A stretch of 64,000 nt of DNA from the NCBI GenBank assembly GCA_035516035.1, contig DATJAS010000022.1, forward strand, positions 7,485 through 71,484, written 5' to 3'. Below, piece after piece: positions 43,216 to 51,496 of the stretch. The stretch comes from Fen-1273 sp035516035. Lineage in GTDB: Bacteria; Bacteroidota; Ignavibacteria; UBA10030; UBA6906. The stretch's first letter is position 1. Every line of letters begins with the position of its first letter. A program made the translations under genes and the position numbers. The notes below the pieces were generated by a model, which saw nothing but the letters and a program-made list of their open reading frames with translations, was not told the DNA's origin and made no database searches.

Positions 43216-45576
43216 ATGCTCGCACTACTCCTGATCACCTTCTTTGCTTGCGTCATCCTCCTTGCGCTGGGACTCGCGCGCCTGGGAGCCATGACCTCAC
43301 GCATCGCTTCACTCGAACGGCGCCTCGGCGAGGCGCTCGGGAAGATCGCTGACCTCGAGCGTTCTGCGCGCGAGGCTTCAGCCGCCGAAGGCGCCGCGCG
43401 TCCGGCACGCCGGGCGCGTGTACCCGTGCGGCGTACGGGTGAAACGCGGGCGGTCGCTGCCTCCGCCGCGGCTCCGGCTCCCCCGGCGCAGCCGCCGCTG
43501 CCATCCCTTCCTCCGATTCCGGCCCGGGTGAGTCGCCCCTCCCGTACGAAAGAGGAATGGGAAGCCCTCATCGGCGGGAAGCTCCTGAACCGGATCGGCG
43601 CGCTGGCGCTCATCCTCGGCGTGGCATTCTTCCTCCAGTACGCATTTGCCAACGACTGGTTCACTGAGCCCGTCCGCGTGATGATCGGCGTCGTGATCGG
43701 CGCCGGGCTCATCGCCGTGGCCGCGCGCGCCGCATCCCGGAATTTCCAGGTGTTTGCCCAGGGGCTCGTCGGCGCCGGGATCGCGATCCTCTATCTCTCC
43801 GCCTATGCGTCGTTCAATTACTACCACCTCGTCGCGCAGCCGGTGGCGTTTCTGTTCATGTCCGCCGTGACCGTCGTGACGTTCACGCAGGCGTTCAAGT
43901 ACGATTCGCTCGCGGTGGCGCTCCTCGGGTGGCTCGGGGGGTTTCTCACCCCCTTTCTCCTGAGCACGGGTGAAGTCAACACGGTGGGGCTCTTTTCCTA
44001 TGTCGCGATCCTCGACGCCGGGCTTCTCGCCGCCTCCTGGCGGAAGCCGGCGTGGATGCCGATCGAACCCCTCGCCATGGCGGGGACGTACCTCATCTTC
44101 GCCCTCTGGCTCGGGGAGAGCTACACGAGCGCCGGCCTCGTGCCGGGCGTGATTTTCCTTGTGCTCTTCTGGCTCATGTTCCACGCGGTGCACACCGCGC
44201 GGTTCGCCGCCCCCGCGGTATCCCGCAGGTCGTTCCGGCTCACGCTGGCCGCGCTCCACGGGGCGGTGTTTTACGTCCTCCTCTACATTCTGCTCGATCA
44301 GGATCACGCCGAATGGCGGGTGCCGGCGACGCTCGCGGCCTCGATCATGTATATCTCGTTTGCGCTGGCGGTCCGCCGCCGCTCCGGCCTGGACGGCGAG
44401 TTCCTGCAGCCCGCGCTGACCGGGGCGGTGCTCATGGTGGTGGCGACGCACCTGCAGTTCAGCGCCTTCGCGCTCGTTCAGTACTGGTCTGTTGAAGCGC
44501 TAGCGCTTGTCTGGGGAGGCGCGCAGTGGCGCCTTCGTTCGGTCTGGTGGAGCGGGCTGGTGCTCTTCGCTCTCTCGTTTGTCGCGCTCCTGGTTACACA
44601 TGCGGCCCTCGTCGCTCCCCCCTCGGAGCCCTACGCTCTGATCGTGAACCGACGGGCGTTTTCGTTCGCACTCGTTGCGATGGGGCTCGCCCTCAGCGCC
44701 GTGGTGTCCGGCCGCACGGAGTGGCCGGAATCGGAGAAGGTGCGCAGGATGCTCCATGGGGCATGGGCATGGGTGGTCTTCCTGCTTCTCTCGGTCGAGG
44801 CGAACGACTGGTGGGCGCTGCAGATCAGGAACGCGGGGGTCGCTCAGGAGCAGCACCTGGCCTTCCTCCGGATGCTGGGCCTGTCGGTGATCTGGGGGGC
44901 ATACGGGTGTGCGCTCCTGGGAGGGGGCATATGGCGGTCCCTTCGCCCGGCGAGAACGCAGGGGACGCTCATGCTGTTCCTTGCTGTGGCCCTGATGCTC
45001 ATCCGCGGGCTCTCATACGAGCCCGTCAGCGACTTCGCGCCCCTCCTGAACCTGCGCGTCCTCGCCGTCCTCGTCCTCGTCGCGGAGTGCGCCGTCGCGC
45101 TGCGCATGGCCGGCGCGCGGCCCGGGGCCGTTCCCCTGGCGCGCACAACCGTCCCCGCCCTGCAGGTGACGATCGTGCTGCTCGTCCTGGTCCTCGTGAC
45201 CGGGGAGATCTGGGACTACTATGCGCACGGGATTTACGCGCTGGCGCTGGCCGCCGGGGCCGTGAACATCGCCGGCGAGCTTTCCCGGCTGCAGAACCTG
45301 AGGCAGCTCTTCCTCTCGGCGGGATGGGTGTTCTACTCGATCATCCTAATGGCGCTGGGCATCCGCAACCGGTCCCGTCTCCTGCGGGTCGAAGCGATCG
45401 TCCTGTTCGGCGCGGCGATACTGAAGATCTTCATTTACGATCTGTCGTTCCTCCAGACGCTCTACAGGATCTTCTCTTTTGCGGGGCTTGGCGTCGTCCT
45501 CCTGGGTGTGTCATGGCTGTACCAGCGCTACCGGGGAGAGATTCTCGCCCTGGATGAAAAAAAACTCTCCCCCTGA
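43216..45576 (+). CDS. DUF2339 multi-pass membrane protein
   Basis: It has 786 residues from the ATG at 43216 (MLALLLITFFACVILLALGL), preceded by GAGAGGA and a promoter. After the first helix there is a coiled coil (RIASLERRLGEALGKIADLE) and a Pro/Ala-rich linker. About 20 or more membrane segments follow, starting with the DUF2339 signature EEWEALIGGKLLNRIGALAL, then ILGVAFFLQYAFANDW. The end reads YDLSFLQTLYRIFSFAGLGV, also characteristic. The function of the family is unknown; an envelope role is likely. Confidence 0.9.
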   Translation: MLALLLITFFACVILLALGLARLGAMTSRIASLERRLGEALGKIADLERSAREASAAEGAARPARRARVPVRRTGETRAVAASAAAPAPPAQPPLPSLPPIPARVSRPSRTKEEWEALIGGKLLNRIGALALILGVAFFLQYAFANDWFTEPVRVMIGVVIGAGLIAVAARAASRNFQVFAQGLVGAGIAILYLSAYASFNYYHLVAQPVAFLFMSAVTVVTFTQAFKYDSLAVALLGWLGGFLTPFLLSTGEVNTVGLFSYVAILDAGLLAASWRKPAWMPIEPLAMAGTYLIFALWLGESYTSAGLVPGVIFLVLFWLMFHAVHTARFAAPAVSRRSFRLTLAALHGAVFYVLLYILLDQDHAEWRVPATLAASIMYISFALAVRRRSGLDGEFLQPALTGAVLMVVATHLQFSAFALVQYWSVEALALVWGGAQWRLRSVWWSGLVLFALSFVALLVTHAALVAPPSEPYALIVNRRAFSFALVAMGLALSAVVSGRTEWPESEKVRRMLHGAWAWVVFLLLSVEANDWWALQIRNAGVAQEQHLAFLRMLGLSVIWGAYGCALLGGGIWRSLRPARTQGTLMLFLAVALMLIRGLSYEPVSDFAPLLNLRVLAVLVLVAECAVALRMAGARPGAVPLARTTVPALQVTIVLLVLVLVTGEIWDYYAHGIYALALAAGAVNIAGELSRLQNLRQLFLSAGWVFYSIILMALGIRNRSRLLRVEAIVLFGAAILKIFIYDLSFLQTLYRIFSFAGLGVVLLGVSWLYQRYRGEILALDEKKLSP

Positions 45577-45908
45577 GCGGGCGCTTCCTGGCGGGAGGTT
45601 AGTCCGCAATTTGTCCTTCGCCGCGAACGCCCTCCCGCAAGTGAAGTGATACGACCGCGCTTCGCTCGCGCCGTTCGTTCGCAGTTCGTCCGCCGCGCGG
45701 CGGTCGTGCCGGCGACCTACCGCGGCGTGCGCCGCTGCGCGCGCGATGTTTGCGTTTGTGCCCGCCTCTTCGTATGCTCCCTTCGCCTCGCGACGCGGCG
45801 TCCGCCGGATGCCGCGTCCCACCGCAGGTCTGCAGCGCAACGTCCGCTCACCCGGAGGGCCGGGTGCCCGCCGGCGACAACGTTCACAGTCACTCAGGAG
45901 CCATACCC
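45577..45908. other. Intergenic region with imperfect direct repeats upstream of nagB
   Basis: A 332-base gap, very GC-rich with many short CG palindromes. Two 16-base segments, 45601-45616 (AGTCCGCAATTTGTCC) and 45676-45691 (CGTTCGCAGTTCGTCC), match at 12 positions. Several frames stay open by composition, but none has a ribosome-binding site or protein-like sequence. It must carry the nagB promoter, but no TAnnTTTG box was found. AGGAGCC (45896-45902) is the nagB ribosome-binding site. Confidence 0.5.
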
Positions 45909-46676
45909 ATGCTTGTTATCGTGAAGGATACATACGACGCGATGAGCAAGGAAGCTGCCCGTCTCGTCGCTGACCGCCTCCGCAGGAAGCCAAACATGAT
46001 CCTCGGTCTCGCCACGGGCAGCACCCCGCTCGGGCTGTACAAGGAGCTGATCCGCATGCACCGGGACGAGGGCCTCGATTTCTCGAAAGTCACGACGTTT
46101 AACCTGGATGAATACGTGGGGCTCCCGCCGTCGCACGATCAGAGCTACCACTACTTCATGAGGGAAAACCTCTTCAAGGACCTCAACCTGGACGTCCGCC
46201 ACATCCACGTGCCCCAGGGGATGGCGAAGGACATCGACGCGTTCTGCGAGTGGTACGAGAAGCGCATCGAGGAATGCGGCGGCATCGACCTGCAGGTGCT
46301 GGGCATCGGCGGCAACGGCCATATCGCGTTCAACGAGCCGGGTTCGTCGCTCGGGTCACGCACCCGGATCAAGACGCTCACCGGCACCACGCGCATGGAC
46401 AACGCCCGGTTTTTCAAGAACCAGGAGGAAGTTCCCCGCTACGCGATCACCATGGGCGTCGGGACGATCATGGATGCCAGGGAGCTCCTGCTCCTGGCGA
46501 ACAAGACGGGCAAGGCGGATGCCGTCAAGGCGGCCGTCGAGGGACCCATCACGGCCATGTGCCCGGCCTCGATCATCCAGATGCACCGCAAGGCGTATGT
46601 CTTCCTCGACGGCCCCGCCGCCTCAAAGCTGACAGGCAACTACAACGACAGCTGGGAATCCAAAATCTTCGCATAA
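45909..46676 (+). CDS. nagB: Glucosamine-6-phosphate deaminase
   Basis: Converts glucosamine-6-phosphate to fructose-6-phosphate and ammonia. It has 255 residues from the ATG at 45909 (MLVIVKDTYDAMSKEAARLV). Conserved stretches are LGLATGSTPLGLYKELIRMH, TTFNLDEYVGLPPSHDQSYH (catalytic Asp), VLGIGGNGHIAFNEPGSS and SRTRIKTL. The frame is open back to 45750, but the earlier part is intergenic repeat-like DNA. It sits 12 bases ahead of the GlmU-like gene, so the pair handles amino-sugar breakdown and re-use. Confidence 0.95.
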   Translation: MLVIVKDTYDAMSKEAARLVADRLRRKPNMILGLATGSTPLGLYKELIRMHRDEGLDFSKVTTFNLDEYVGLPPSHDQSYHYFMRENLFKDLNLDVRHIHVPQGMAKDIDAFCEWYEKRIEECGGIDLQVLGIGGNGHIAFNEPGSSLGSRTRIKTLTGTTRMDNARFFKNQEEVPRYAITMGVGTIMDARELLLLANKTGKADAVKAAVEGPITAMCPASIIQMHRKAYVFLDGPAASKLTGNYNDSWESKIFA

Positions 46677-46688
46677 GGAGCCGGCAGC

Positions 46689-47930
46689 ATGATCGGACAG
46701 ATCTGTCTCTTTGAGGACCAGTACGTCCGCCGGCTCCTGCCGCTGGTCTACACCAGGCCGGCGTACGACCTCCGCTGCGGGATGCTCACGCTCGGCGAAA
46801 AGCTCCGGAGGAGGTACGGGGCCGCGTCGTACGCCCTGCACGCCCGGCCGTACCTGGCCGATGCGCTGAAGGAGCGGTATCCGGGCGTCCCGGTAAACTC
46901 CTCCGCTGAGGGGGGATGCCTCTACCTGAACGGGCGCCTGCTTGCGTCGCCGGACCTCGTGCGGAGCATCCCCCTGGAAGGACCGGATGCGCTCTACGTC
47001 GACGGGGACGTGCTCCTCGCCGCGCGGATCAGCAAGGCGCGCCCGTTCGCCGGCGGGATGCCCGAGGCACTCACCGCGTCTGCGTTTCCCGGGATTCCGA
47101 CCTCGGGGGCGAAGGTCCTCCTGATCGGGTGGCCCTGGGACCTCGTCGGGAGCAACGGGAAGGAGATTGTCGCGGACATCGCGATGCTCGCGCCTCCCGC
47201 AGAGGGGAGAAACCGCGGGAAGGTGTACCCGGGGGCCCACCTCATCAATCCCGGCAACATCGTGATCGGCGAGGGGACGAGCATCAAGCCCGGCGTGGTG
47301 CTCGACGGCGAAAACGGGCCAATCTGGATCGGGAACAACGTGACCGTGTTTCCCAACGCGGTCATCGAGGGTCCCGCGTTCGTCGGCGACCGGACGCTCA
47401 TCAAGATCGGCGCAAAGATCTATGAGAACACGAGCATCGGCGAGGTGTGCAAGGTCGGGGGCGAGGTGGAGGGGGCGATCATCCACGCCTTCTCCAACAA
47501 GCAGCACGACGGGTTCCTCGGTCACGCGTACCTGGGGATGTGGGTGAACCTCGGCGCCGACACGAACAACAGCGACCTGAAGAACAACTACGGCAGCGTG
47601 AAGATGGTGATCGACGGCGCCACGGTCGATACCGGTTCCATGTTCATGGGCCTGTTGATGGGGGACCACTCCAAAAGCTCGATCAACTCGATGTTCAACA
47701 CGGGCACCGTCGTGGGCGTCTCGAGCAACGTGTTCGGGAGTGGCTTTCCTCCGAAGTACGTGCCGTCGTTCGCCTGGGGGGGTGCAGAAGGGATGAAGAC
47801 GTACGACCCGGAAAAGGCGCTCGATGTCGCCCGGCGTGTGATGGGGAGGCGGAAAATGCTCCTCTCAGCCGCCGAGGAAAAGCTTCTGCGGACCGTCTTT
47901 GAGATGACGAAAAAGGAGCGCGCCGGGTAG
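46689..47930 (+). CDS. GlmU-family putative sugar nucleotidyltransferase
   Basis: It has 413 residues (MIGQICLFEDQYVRRLLPLV...). The N-terminal ~180 residues resemble a degenerate nucleotidyltransferase domain. Residues ~185-330 are a left-handed beta-helix (LINPGNIVIGEGTSIKPGVV; IWIGNNVTVFPNAVIEGPAF; DLKNNYGSVKMVIDGATVDT), as in GlmU and related sugar-phosphate acyl/uridyltransferases of Bacteroidota. It probably makes or modifies UDP-N-acetylglucosamine-type precursors. It is coupled with nagB by close spacing. The exact reaction is inferred. Confidence 0.85.
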   Translation: MIGQICLFEDQYVRRLLPLVYTRPAYDLRCGMLTLGEKLRRRYGAASYALHARPYLADALKERYPGVPVNSSAEGGCLYLNGRLLASPDLVRSIPLEGPDALYVDGDVLLAARISKARPFAGGMPEALTASAFPGIPTSGAKVLLIGWPWDLVGSNGKEIVADIAMLAPPAEGRNRGKVYPGAHLINPGNIVIGEGTSIKPGVVLDGENGPIWIGNNVTVFPNAVIEGPAFVGDRTLIKIGAKIYENTSIGEVCKVGGEVEGAIIHAFSNKQHDGFLGHAYLGMWVNLGADTNNSDLKNNYGSVKMVIDGATVDTGSMFMGLLMGDHSKSSINSMFNTGTVVGVSSNVFGSGFPPKYVPSFAWGGAEGMKTYDPEKALDVARRVMGRRKMLLSAAEEKLLRTVFEMTKKERAG

Positions 47931-47968
47931 CAGAGACATCCACCGCCGGCGGCAAAGCGGCATCCACC

Positions 47969-48088
47969 TGTCATTGCGAGCGTTTTTTGCGAAGCAATCG
48001 GCGTTCTTTGCCGTTGCGAGCGCAGCGAAGCAACCATTCGAGATTGCTTCGGTCGCGTCGCCTTCGGCGACGCGACCTCGCAATGACA
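47969..48088. repeat. Dispersed palindromic repeat, copy 4
   Basis: Begins TGTCATTGCGAG and ends CTCGCAATGACA, with internal GAAGCAATC and GATTGCTTC motifs and a GTCGCGTCGCC/GGCGACGCGAC stem. The terminal inverted repeats are perfect over 12 bases. It lies in the gap before the RsbU-like gene. Confidence 0.85.
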
Positions 48089-48176
48089 ATAGCGTCCAGT
48101 TTCCGGTAGCATCCCCCCCCGGTTTTCCACATATTTCCCCCTGCAGGGCAACTTCCACGCAGGAGGACCCGTACAA

Positions 48177-49205
48177 ATGACTATGACCCCCCGTGCAGAG
48201 AATTCCGTGGCCGCCGGTGTCCAGTCCCGCCGGATGAAGGACGATGCCGTGCGGGCGCGACTGCAGGAGCGCCGCGCCCGCCTGGATGAGGCGATGGAAA
48301 AGGCGAGCGATCCGGCCCGCCTTGAAGCCGTGCTGAAGGAGATCGACTCGGCGATCGAGAAGATCAACTGCGGGACGTACGGCGTCTGCGAGATCTGCAA
48401 GGACGCCATCGAGCCGGAGTATCTGGGAACCAATCCCCTGGTGCGCATCTGCCTCTCCCACCTGACCGAGGAGCAGCAGCGCTCGATGGAGCGCGACCTC
48501 GAGCTTGCCTCGACGATCCAGAAGCAGCTCCTGCCCGAGAGGCAGCTCCGGCATAACGGCTGGGAGGTGACGCACCACTACGCCCCGGCGGGGATGGTGA
48601 GCGGAGACTACTGCGATGTCATCAGCGGCGGGCCCGCCCATGAGTCGTTCTTCCTTGTCGGCGATGCCTCGGGCAAGGGGATTGCCGCCTCTCTGCTGAT
48701 GTCGCAGATGCACGCGATTTTCCGGACGCTGATCGGGACGCTCCCCGGCCTGCCGGACCTTTTCTGCAGGGCGAACAGGCTTCTCACGGCCACGACGGGA
48801 TCCACGCAATTTGCCACGCTCGTGTGCGCTGCGGTGAACGGCACGGGGCGCGTGCGGCTCATCAATGCCGGCCACTGTCCTCCACTGATCGTGAAAGGGG
48901 GGACCGTGGAGGAGGGGGAGAGCACGGGACTCCCGCTCGGCCTCTTCTACACCGCCGACTATGACTGCCGGTACGTCGACCTCGCAGCAGGGGACTTTCT
49001 CCTGTTTTACACGGACGGCCTCACTGAATCACGGAACGCCGCCGGCGAGCAGTACGGCACCGAGCGGCTCGTCCCGCTTGTCAGGAAATCGGCCCGCATG
49101 GCCTCCGGCGCGCTTATCGAGGCAATCCTCTCGGACCTCTCCTCGTTCCGCGGTCCTTCCCGCGCCGAGGACGACCTGACGATCATGGTCATCAGGAAAC
49201 TGTAG
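48177..49205 (+). CDS. DksA/TraR-type zinc finger fused to PP2C (RsbU/SpoIIE) phosphatase
   Basis: It has 342 residues with GGAGGA upstream. Residues ~20-105 resemble a TraR/DksA domain: a helical coil (RLQERRARLDEAMEKASDPA) then the Cys cluster INCGTYGVCEICKDAIE... and NPLVRICLSH. Residues ~110-342 are a PP2C/SpoIIE domain: LASTIQKQLLPE, SGDYCDVISGG, FFLVGDASGKGIAASLLMSQ, INAGHCPPLIV, LLFYTDGLTESRNAAGEQYG, AEDDLTIMVIRKL. Metal-binding Asp residues are intact. It should dephosphorylate an anti-anti-sigma protein, with the finger as regulator or RNA polymerase contact. No partner gene is nearby. Confidence 0.88.
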   Translation: MTMTPRAENSVAAGVQSRRMKDDAVRARLQERRARLDEAMEKASDPARLEAVLKEIDSAIEKINCGTYGVCEICKDAIEPEYLGTNPLVRICLSHLTEEQQRSMERDLELASTIQKQLLPERQLRHNGWEVTHHYAPAGMVSGDYCDVISGGPAHESFFLVGDASGKGIAASLLMSQMHAIFRTLIGTLPGLPDLFCRANRLLTATTGSTQFATLVCAAVNGTGRVRLINAGHCPPLIVKGGTVEEGESTGLPLGLFYTADYDCRYVDLAAGDFLLFYTDGLTESRNAAGEQYGTERLVPLVRKSARMASGALIEAILSDLSSFRGPSRAEDDLTIMVIRKL

Positions 49206-49222
49206 GCGGGTGCATTTTTCAC

Positions 49223-49253
49223 TTGACAATCTCGTTTGCACGATATAAATTAA
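49223..49253 (+). promoter_or_regulatory. Probable promoter of the Rrf2 gene (TTG-N20-TAAATTAA)
   Basis: TTG in TTGACA (49223-49225) is followed after 20 bases by TAAATTAA (49246-49253), a moderate fit to TAnnTTTG. TATAAA (49244-49249) would give a sigma-70-like reading with a 15-base spacer. The region overlaps the candidate operator at 49247-49272. Confidence 0.45.
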
Positions 49254-49272
49254 GATAAAAGAGTCCGATATT
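49247..49272. promoter_or_regulatory. Candidate Rrf2 operator, own promoter
   Basis: An AT-rich, partly palindromic 26-base site just ahead of the Rrf2 ATG. It matches the site at 49740-49765 in front of the hemerythrin gene at 18 of 26 positions, sharing the GATATT end and an AxTTAxGA-like start. Two related sites beside one regulator suggest its binding sequence. Confidence 0.45.
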
Positions 49273-49276
49273 TCCC

Positions 49277-49708
49277 ATGAGCCTCATATTCAGCCGGCAA
49301 TGCGAATACGCCCTCCAGGCGGTGGTCTACCTGGCGCTCAGGGGGGAGGGAGAAAGGACTTCGATCCGGGATCTGACGAAGAAACTCGACATCCCGTACC
49401 ATTTCCTGGCCAAGATACTTCAGGATCTTTCCAGGAAGGGACTCCTGAGCTCCGTGAAGGGTCCGGGAGGCGGCTTCTCGCTCGGCATGCCGGCTCGTGA
49501 CATCACGCTCTTCCATGTGGTCGAGGCGATCGACGGGGTCGACCTGACGCAGAAATGCGTGATGGGCTTCGCGGAATGCTCCGGCAAACATCCCTGCTCC
49601 GTTCACTCGAAATGGGCCACGCTCAGGGACGGCATTTACGCGATGCTCGTCGGCAAGAACATCGCCCAGCTCGCCGCTGAAATGAAACAACCGGGCTACG
49701 CCCTGTAG
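49277..49708 (+). CDS. Rrf2-family transcriptional regulator with iron-sulfur cysteines
   Basis: It has 143 residues. It begins MSLIFSRQCEYALQAVVYLA with a winged helix (SIRDLTKKLDIPYHFLAKIL, QDLSRKGLLSSVKGPGGGFS) typical of Rrf2/IscR/NsrR. Three cysteines, KCVMGFAEC...HPCSVH (C-x6-C-x5-C), could hold a 2Fe-2S or 4Fe-4S cluster sensing nitric oxide, iron-sulfur status or redox. It is upstream of hemerythrin and NapH-like genes on the same strand, with a shared operator-like sequence in both promoters, so it probably controls them and itself. Confidence 0.93.
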   Translation: MSLIFSRQCEYALQAVVYLALRGEGERTSIRDLTKKLDIPYHFLAKILQDLSRKGLLSSVKGPGGGFSLGMPARDITLFHVVEAIDGVDLTQKCVMGFAECSGKHPCSVHSKWATLRDGIYAMLVGKNIAQLAAEMKQPGYAL

Positions 49709-49739
49709 GATCTCCCCTTCGGCGGGAGACGTGCACATC

Positions 49740-49765
49740 AATTTAGGACATATTACTCTGATATT
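49740..49765. promoter_or_regulatory. Candidate Rrf2 operator, hemerythrin promoter
   Basis: An AT-rich 26-base site (AATTTAGGACA...GATATT) 35 bases ahead of the hemerythrin ATG, similar to the site at 49247-49272 at 18 of 26 positions. The rest of the gap is much richer in GC. Confidence 0.45.
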
Positions 49766-49800
49766 AATTAACGGGTGATACAGTGAAGAGGAGAATTCCC

Positions 49801-50367
49801 ATGAACGTGACTGCTGAGCTGACACGCGAACATGACGCGATACTGGTGGCACTCAATATCCTCGAAAGGATCTGCGAACGAATTGACGCAGGCGACACAT
49901 TCCCTGCGGACGACGTTGCCCGCGTACTGGATTTCTTCAGGACGTTCGCCGACGGCTGTCACCATGCAAAGGAGGAGCAGCATCTCTTCCCGGCGTTGAC
50001 GGCAGCCGGACTGCCGGCCGAAGGGGGGCCGGTGGGCGTGATGCTTGCCGAACATGATCTCGGAAGGAAGTTCATCCGGGAGATGGTCTCGGCTCTCGGC
50101 GGGCCGGACATGCCCCCTTCCCCTGAGCAGTTTGCCCGGAGCGCGCGCGCCTACGCCAATCTGCTGCGCGCGCATATTATGAAGGAGAACATGGTTCTCT
50201 TCCCGATGGCGGAGAACGTCATTCTCGCGGAAACGAAGAGCCGCCTGGTGGAGGCCTTCGCCCGGCTTGAAGAAGAGAAGGCGGGGGCGGCTGTGCATGA
50301 GCAGTATCACGCGATGCTGCATGAGCTCAGCCGGGTGTACGCATCGGAGGTTCACCATGAGGACTGA
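49801..50367 (+). CDS. Hemerythrin-domain protein
   Basis: It has 188 residues from the ATG at 49801, preceded by GAGGAG (an in-frame start at 49783 overlaps that site). Putative di-iron ligands are in LTREHDAILVALNILE, GCHHAKEEQHLFPAL, MLAEHDLGRKFIREMV and LLRAHIMKENMVLFPMAE, the hemerythrin H-HxxxE-H-HxxxE pattern. It binds oxygen or nitric oxide, or takes part in di-iron stress protection. It overlaps the next gene by 11 bases. It is probably regulated by the adjacent Rrf2 protein. Confidence 0.93.
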   Translation: MNVTAELTREHDAILVALNILERICERIDAGDTFPADDVARVLDFFRTFADGCHHAKEEQHLFPALTAAGLPAEGGPVGVMLAEHDLGRKFIREMVSALGGPDMPPSPEQFARSARAYANLLRAHIMKENMVLFPMAENVILAETKSRLVEAFARLEEEKAGAAVHEQYHAMLHELSRVYASEVHHED

Positions 50368-51496
50368 AGCGCTCCCGCGACCGGCAAAAATCCTCCCCGG
50401 CCTCAGGCGGCTGAGGAATACGTACAGGGCCGGGTCGAACCCGGTGAGCCGCCTTCTCCTCCGGCTCGGCGAGGACTCGCAGTTCCAGAGATCGACGCTC
50501 CAGGCCGCGTTTGCGCTCCTGTGCGTCTGGATCGGTGTGGAGTTCTACTTCTTCTACCGGTGGGGAGCATCGGGAGAGACCGCGGGGTTCACCCCCCGCC
50601 CGCCGGGTGTCGAGGGGTTCCTGCCGATCAGCGCGCTGATCAGCCTGAAATACTTCTTCCTCACGGGCGTCGTGAACAACATTCACCCTTCGGGTCTCTT
50701 CATTCTCGCCGCCATATTCGGTGTGAGCCTCGTCCTGAAGAAGGCATTCTGCAGCTGGCTCTGCCCCGTCGGTACGCTGAGCGAATCACTCTGGATGCTC
50801 GGCAGGCATCTGTTCGGCCGCAACATCACGCTTCCCCGCTGGCTCGACTACCCCCTCCGGTCGCTCAAGTACATCCTCATGGCCTTTTTTGTCTGGGCAG
50901 TGGCCTCGATGGAGGCCGGAGACCTGGCGAATTTCATTTACAGCCCGTATAACAGGGTCGCCGACATCAAGATGTATCTCTTCTTTGCGGAGATCGGTTC
51001 ATTCGCGCTCTGGACGCTGGTGGTGCTCGTGGTCCTCTCCGTCCTGGTCAGGAATTTCTGGTGCCGCTATCTCTGCCCCTACGGGGCATTGCTCGGTATC
51101 GCGGGGCTTCTCAGCCCGCTGAAAATCACGCGCAACGCCTCCTCGTGCGTCGATTGCGGCCTCTGTGCCAAAGCCTGCCCCGCGGGGATCGATGTCCATC
51201 GCCTCACGCGCGTCAGGAGCGACGAGTGCATGAGCTGCATGGCGTGCGTCGAGGCATGCCCTGTGAAAGCGACGCTCGAGGTGAAAGCGACCCGGAGGTC
51301 GCGGGCGGTACCCGCCTGGGCGTTCGGCGCCCTCGTCGCGGGGGTCTTTGTCGCGGTGACCGGCCTCGGCATCATGACGGGTCACTGGCAGAACGGGATT
51401 TCTCCCGCGGAGTACCAGCGACGGATTCATCAGATCGACGCACCGATATACAACCACTTCAGGGGCCATGTGCCGGCATATGGACCAAATGACTGA
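50357..51496 (+). CDS. NapH/CcoG-like membrane ferredoxin with two 4Fe-4S clusters
   Basis: It has 379 residues from the ATG at 50357, overlapping the hemerythrin stop. Several membrane segments carry the NapH/NosR-type CP motifs KKAFCSWLCPVGTLSE and RNFWCRYLCPYGALLG. Two ferredoxin clusters follow: CVDCGLCAKACPAG and CMSCMACVEACPVKA. A last membrane helix precedes the C-terminal tail. It likely carries electrons from quinol or NADH to an extracytoplasmic or hemerythrin-linked acceptor. Context suggests nitric oxide or oxygen stress. Confidence 0.9.
   Translation: MRTEALPRPAKILPGLRRLRNTYRAGSNPVSRLLLRLGEDSQFQRSTLQAAFALLCVWIGVEFYFFYRWGASGETAGFTPRPPGVEGFLPISALISLKYFFLTGVVNNIHPSGLFILAAIFGVSLVLKKAFCSWLCPVGTLSESLWMLGRHLFGRNITLPRWLDYPLRSLKYILMAFFVWAVASMEAGDLANFIYSPYNRVADIKMYLFFAEIGSFALWTLVVLVVLSVLVRNFWCRYLCPYGALLGIAGLLSPLKITRNASSCVDCGLCAKACPAGIDVHRLTRVRSDECMSCMACVEACPVKATLEVKATRRSRAVPAWAFGALVAGVFVAVTGLGIMTGHWQNGISPAEYQRRIHQIDAPIYNHFRGHVPAYGPND

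Noticed and set aside
45511..45840. 109-residue minus-strand frame in the gap before nagB
   Set aside because: No ribosome-binding site and low-complexity residues; it overlaps the end of the DUF2339 gene and is better explained as repeat-like noncoding DNA.
49209..49276. Riboswitch leader before the Rrf2 gene
   Set aside because: The gap is only about 70 bases, AT-rich and explained by a promoter plus operator-like site.
51468..51496. Choice of the first ATG as certain start of the methyltransferase
   Set aside because: Three in-frame ATGs within 22 bases and no strong Shine-Dalgarno; the longest was kept but the start is undecided.
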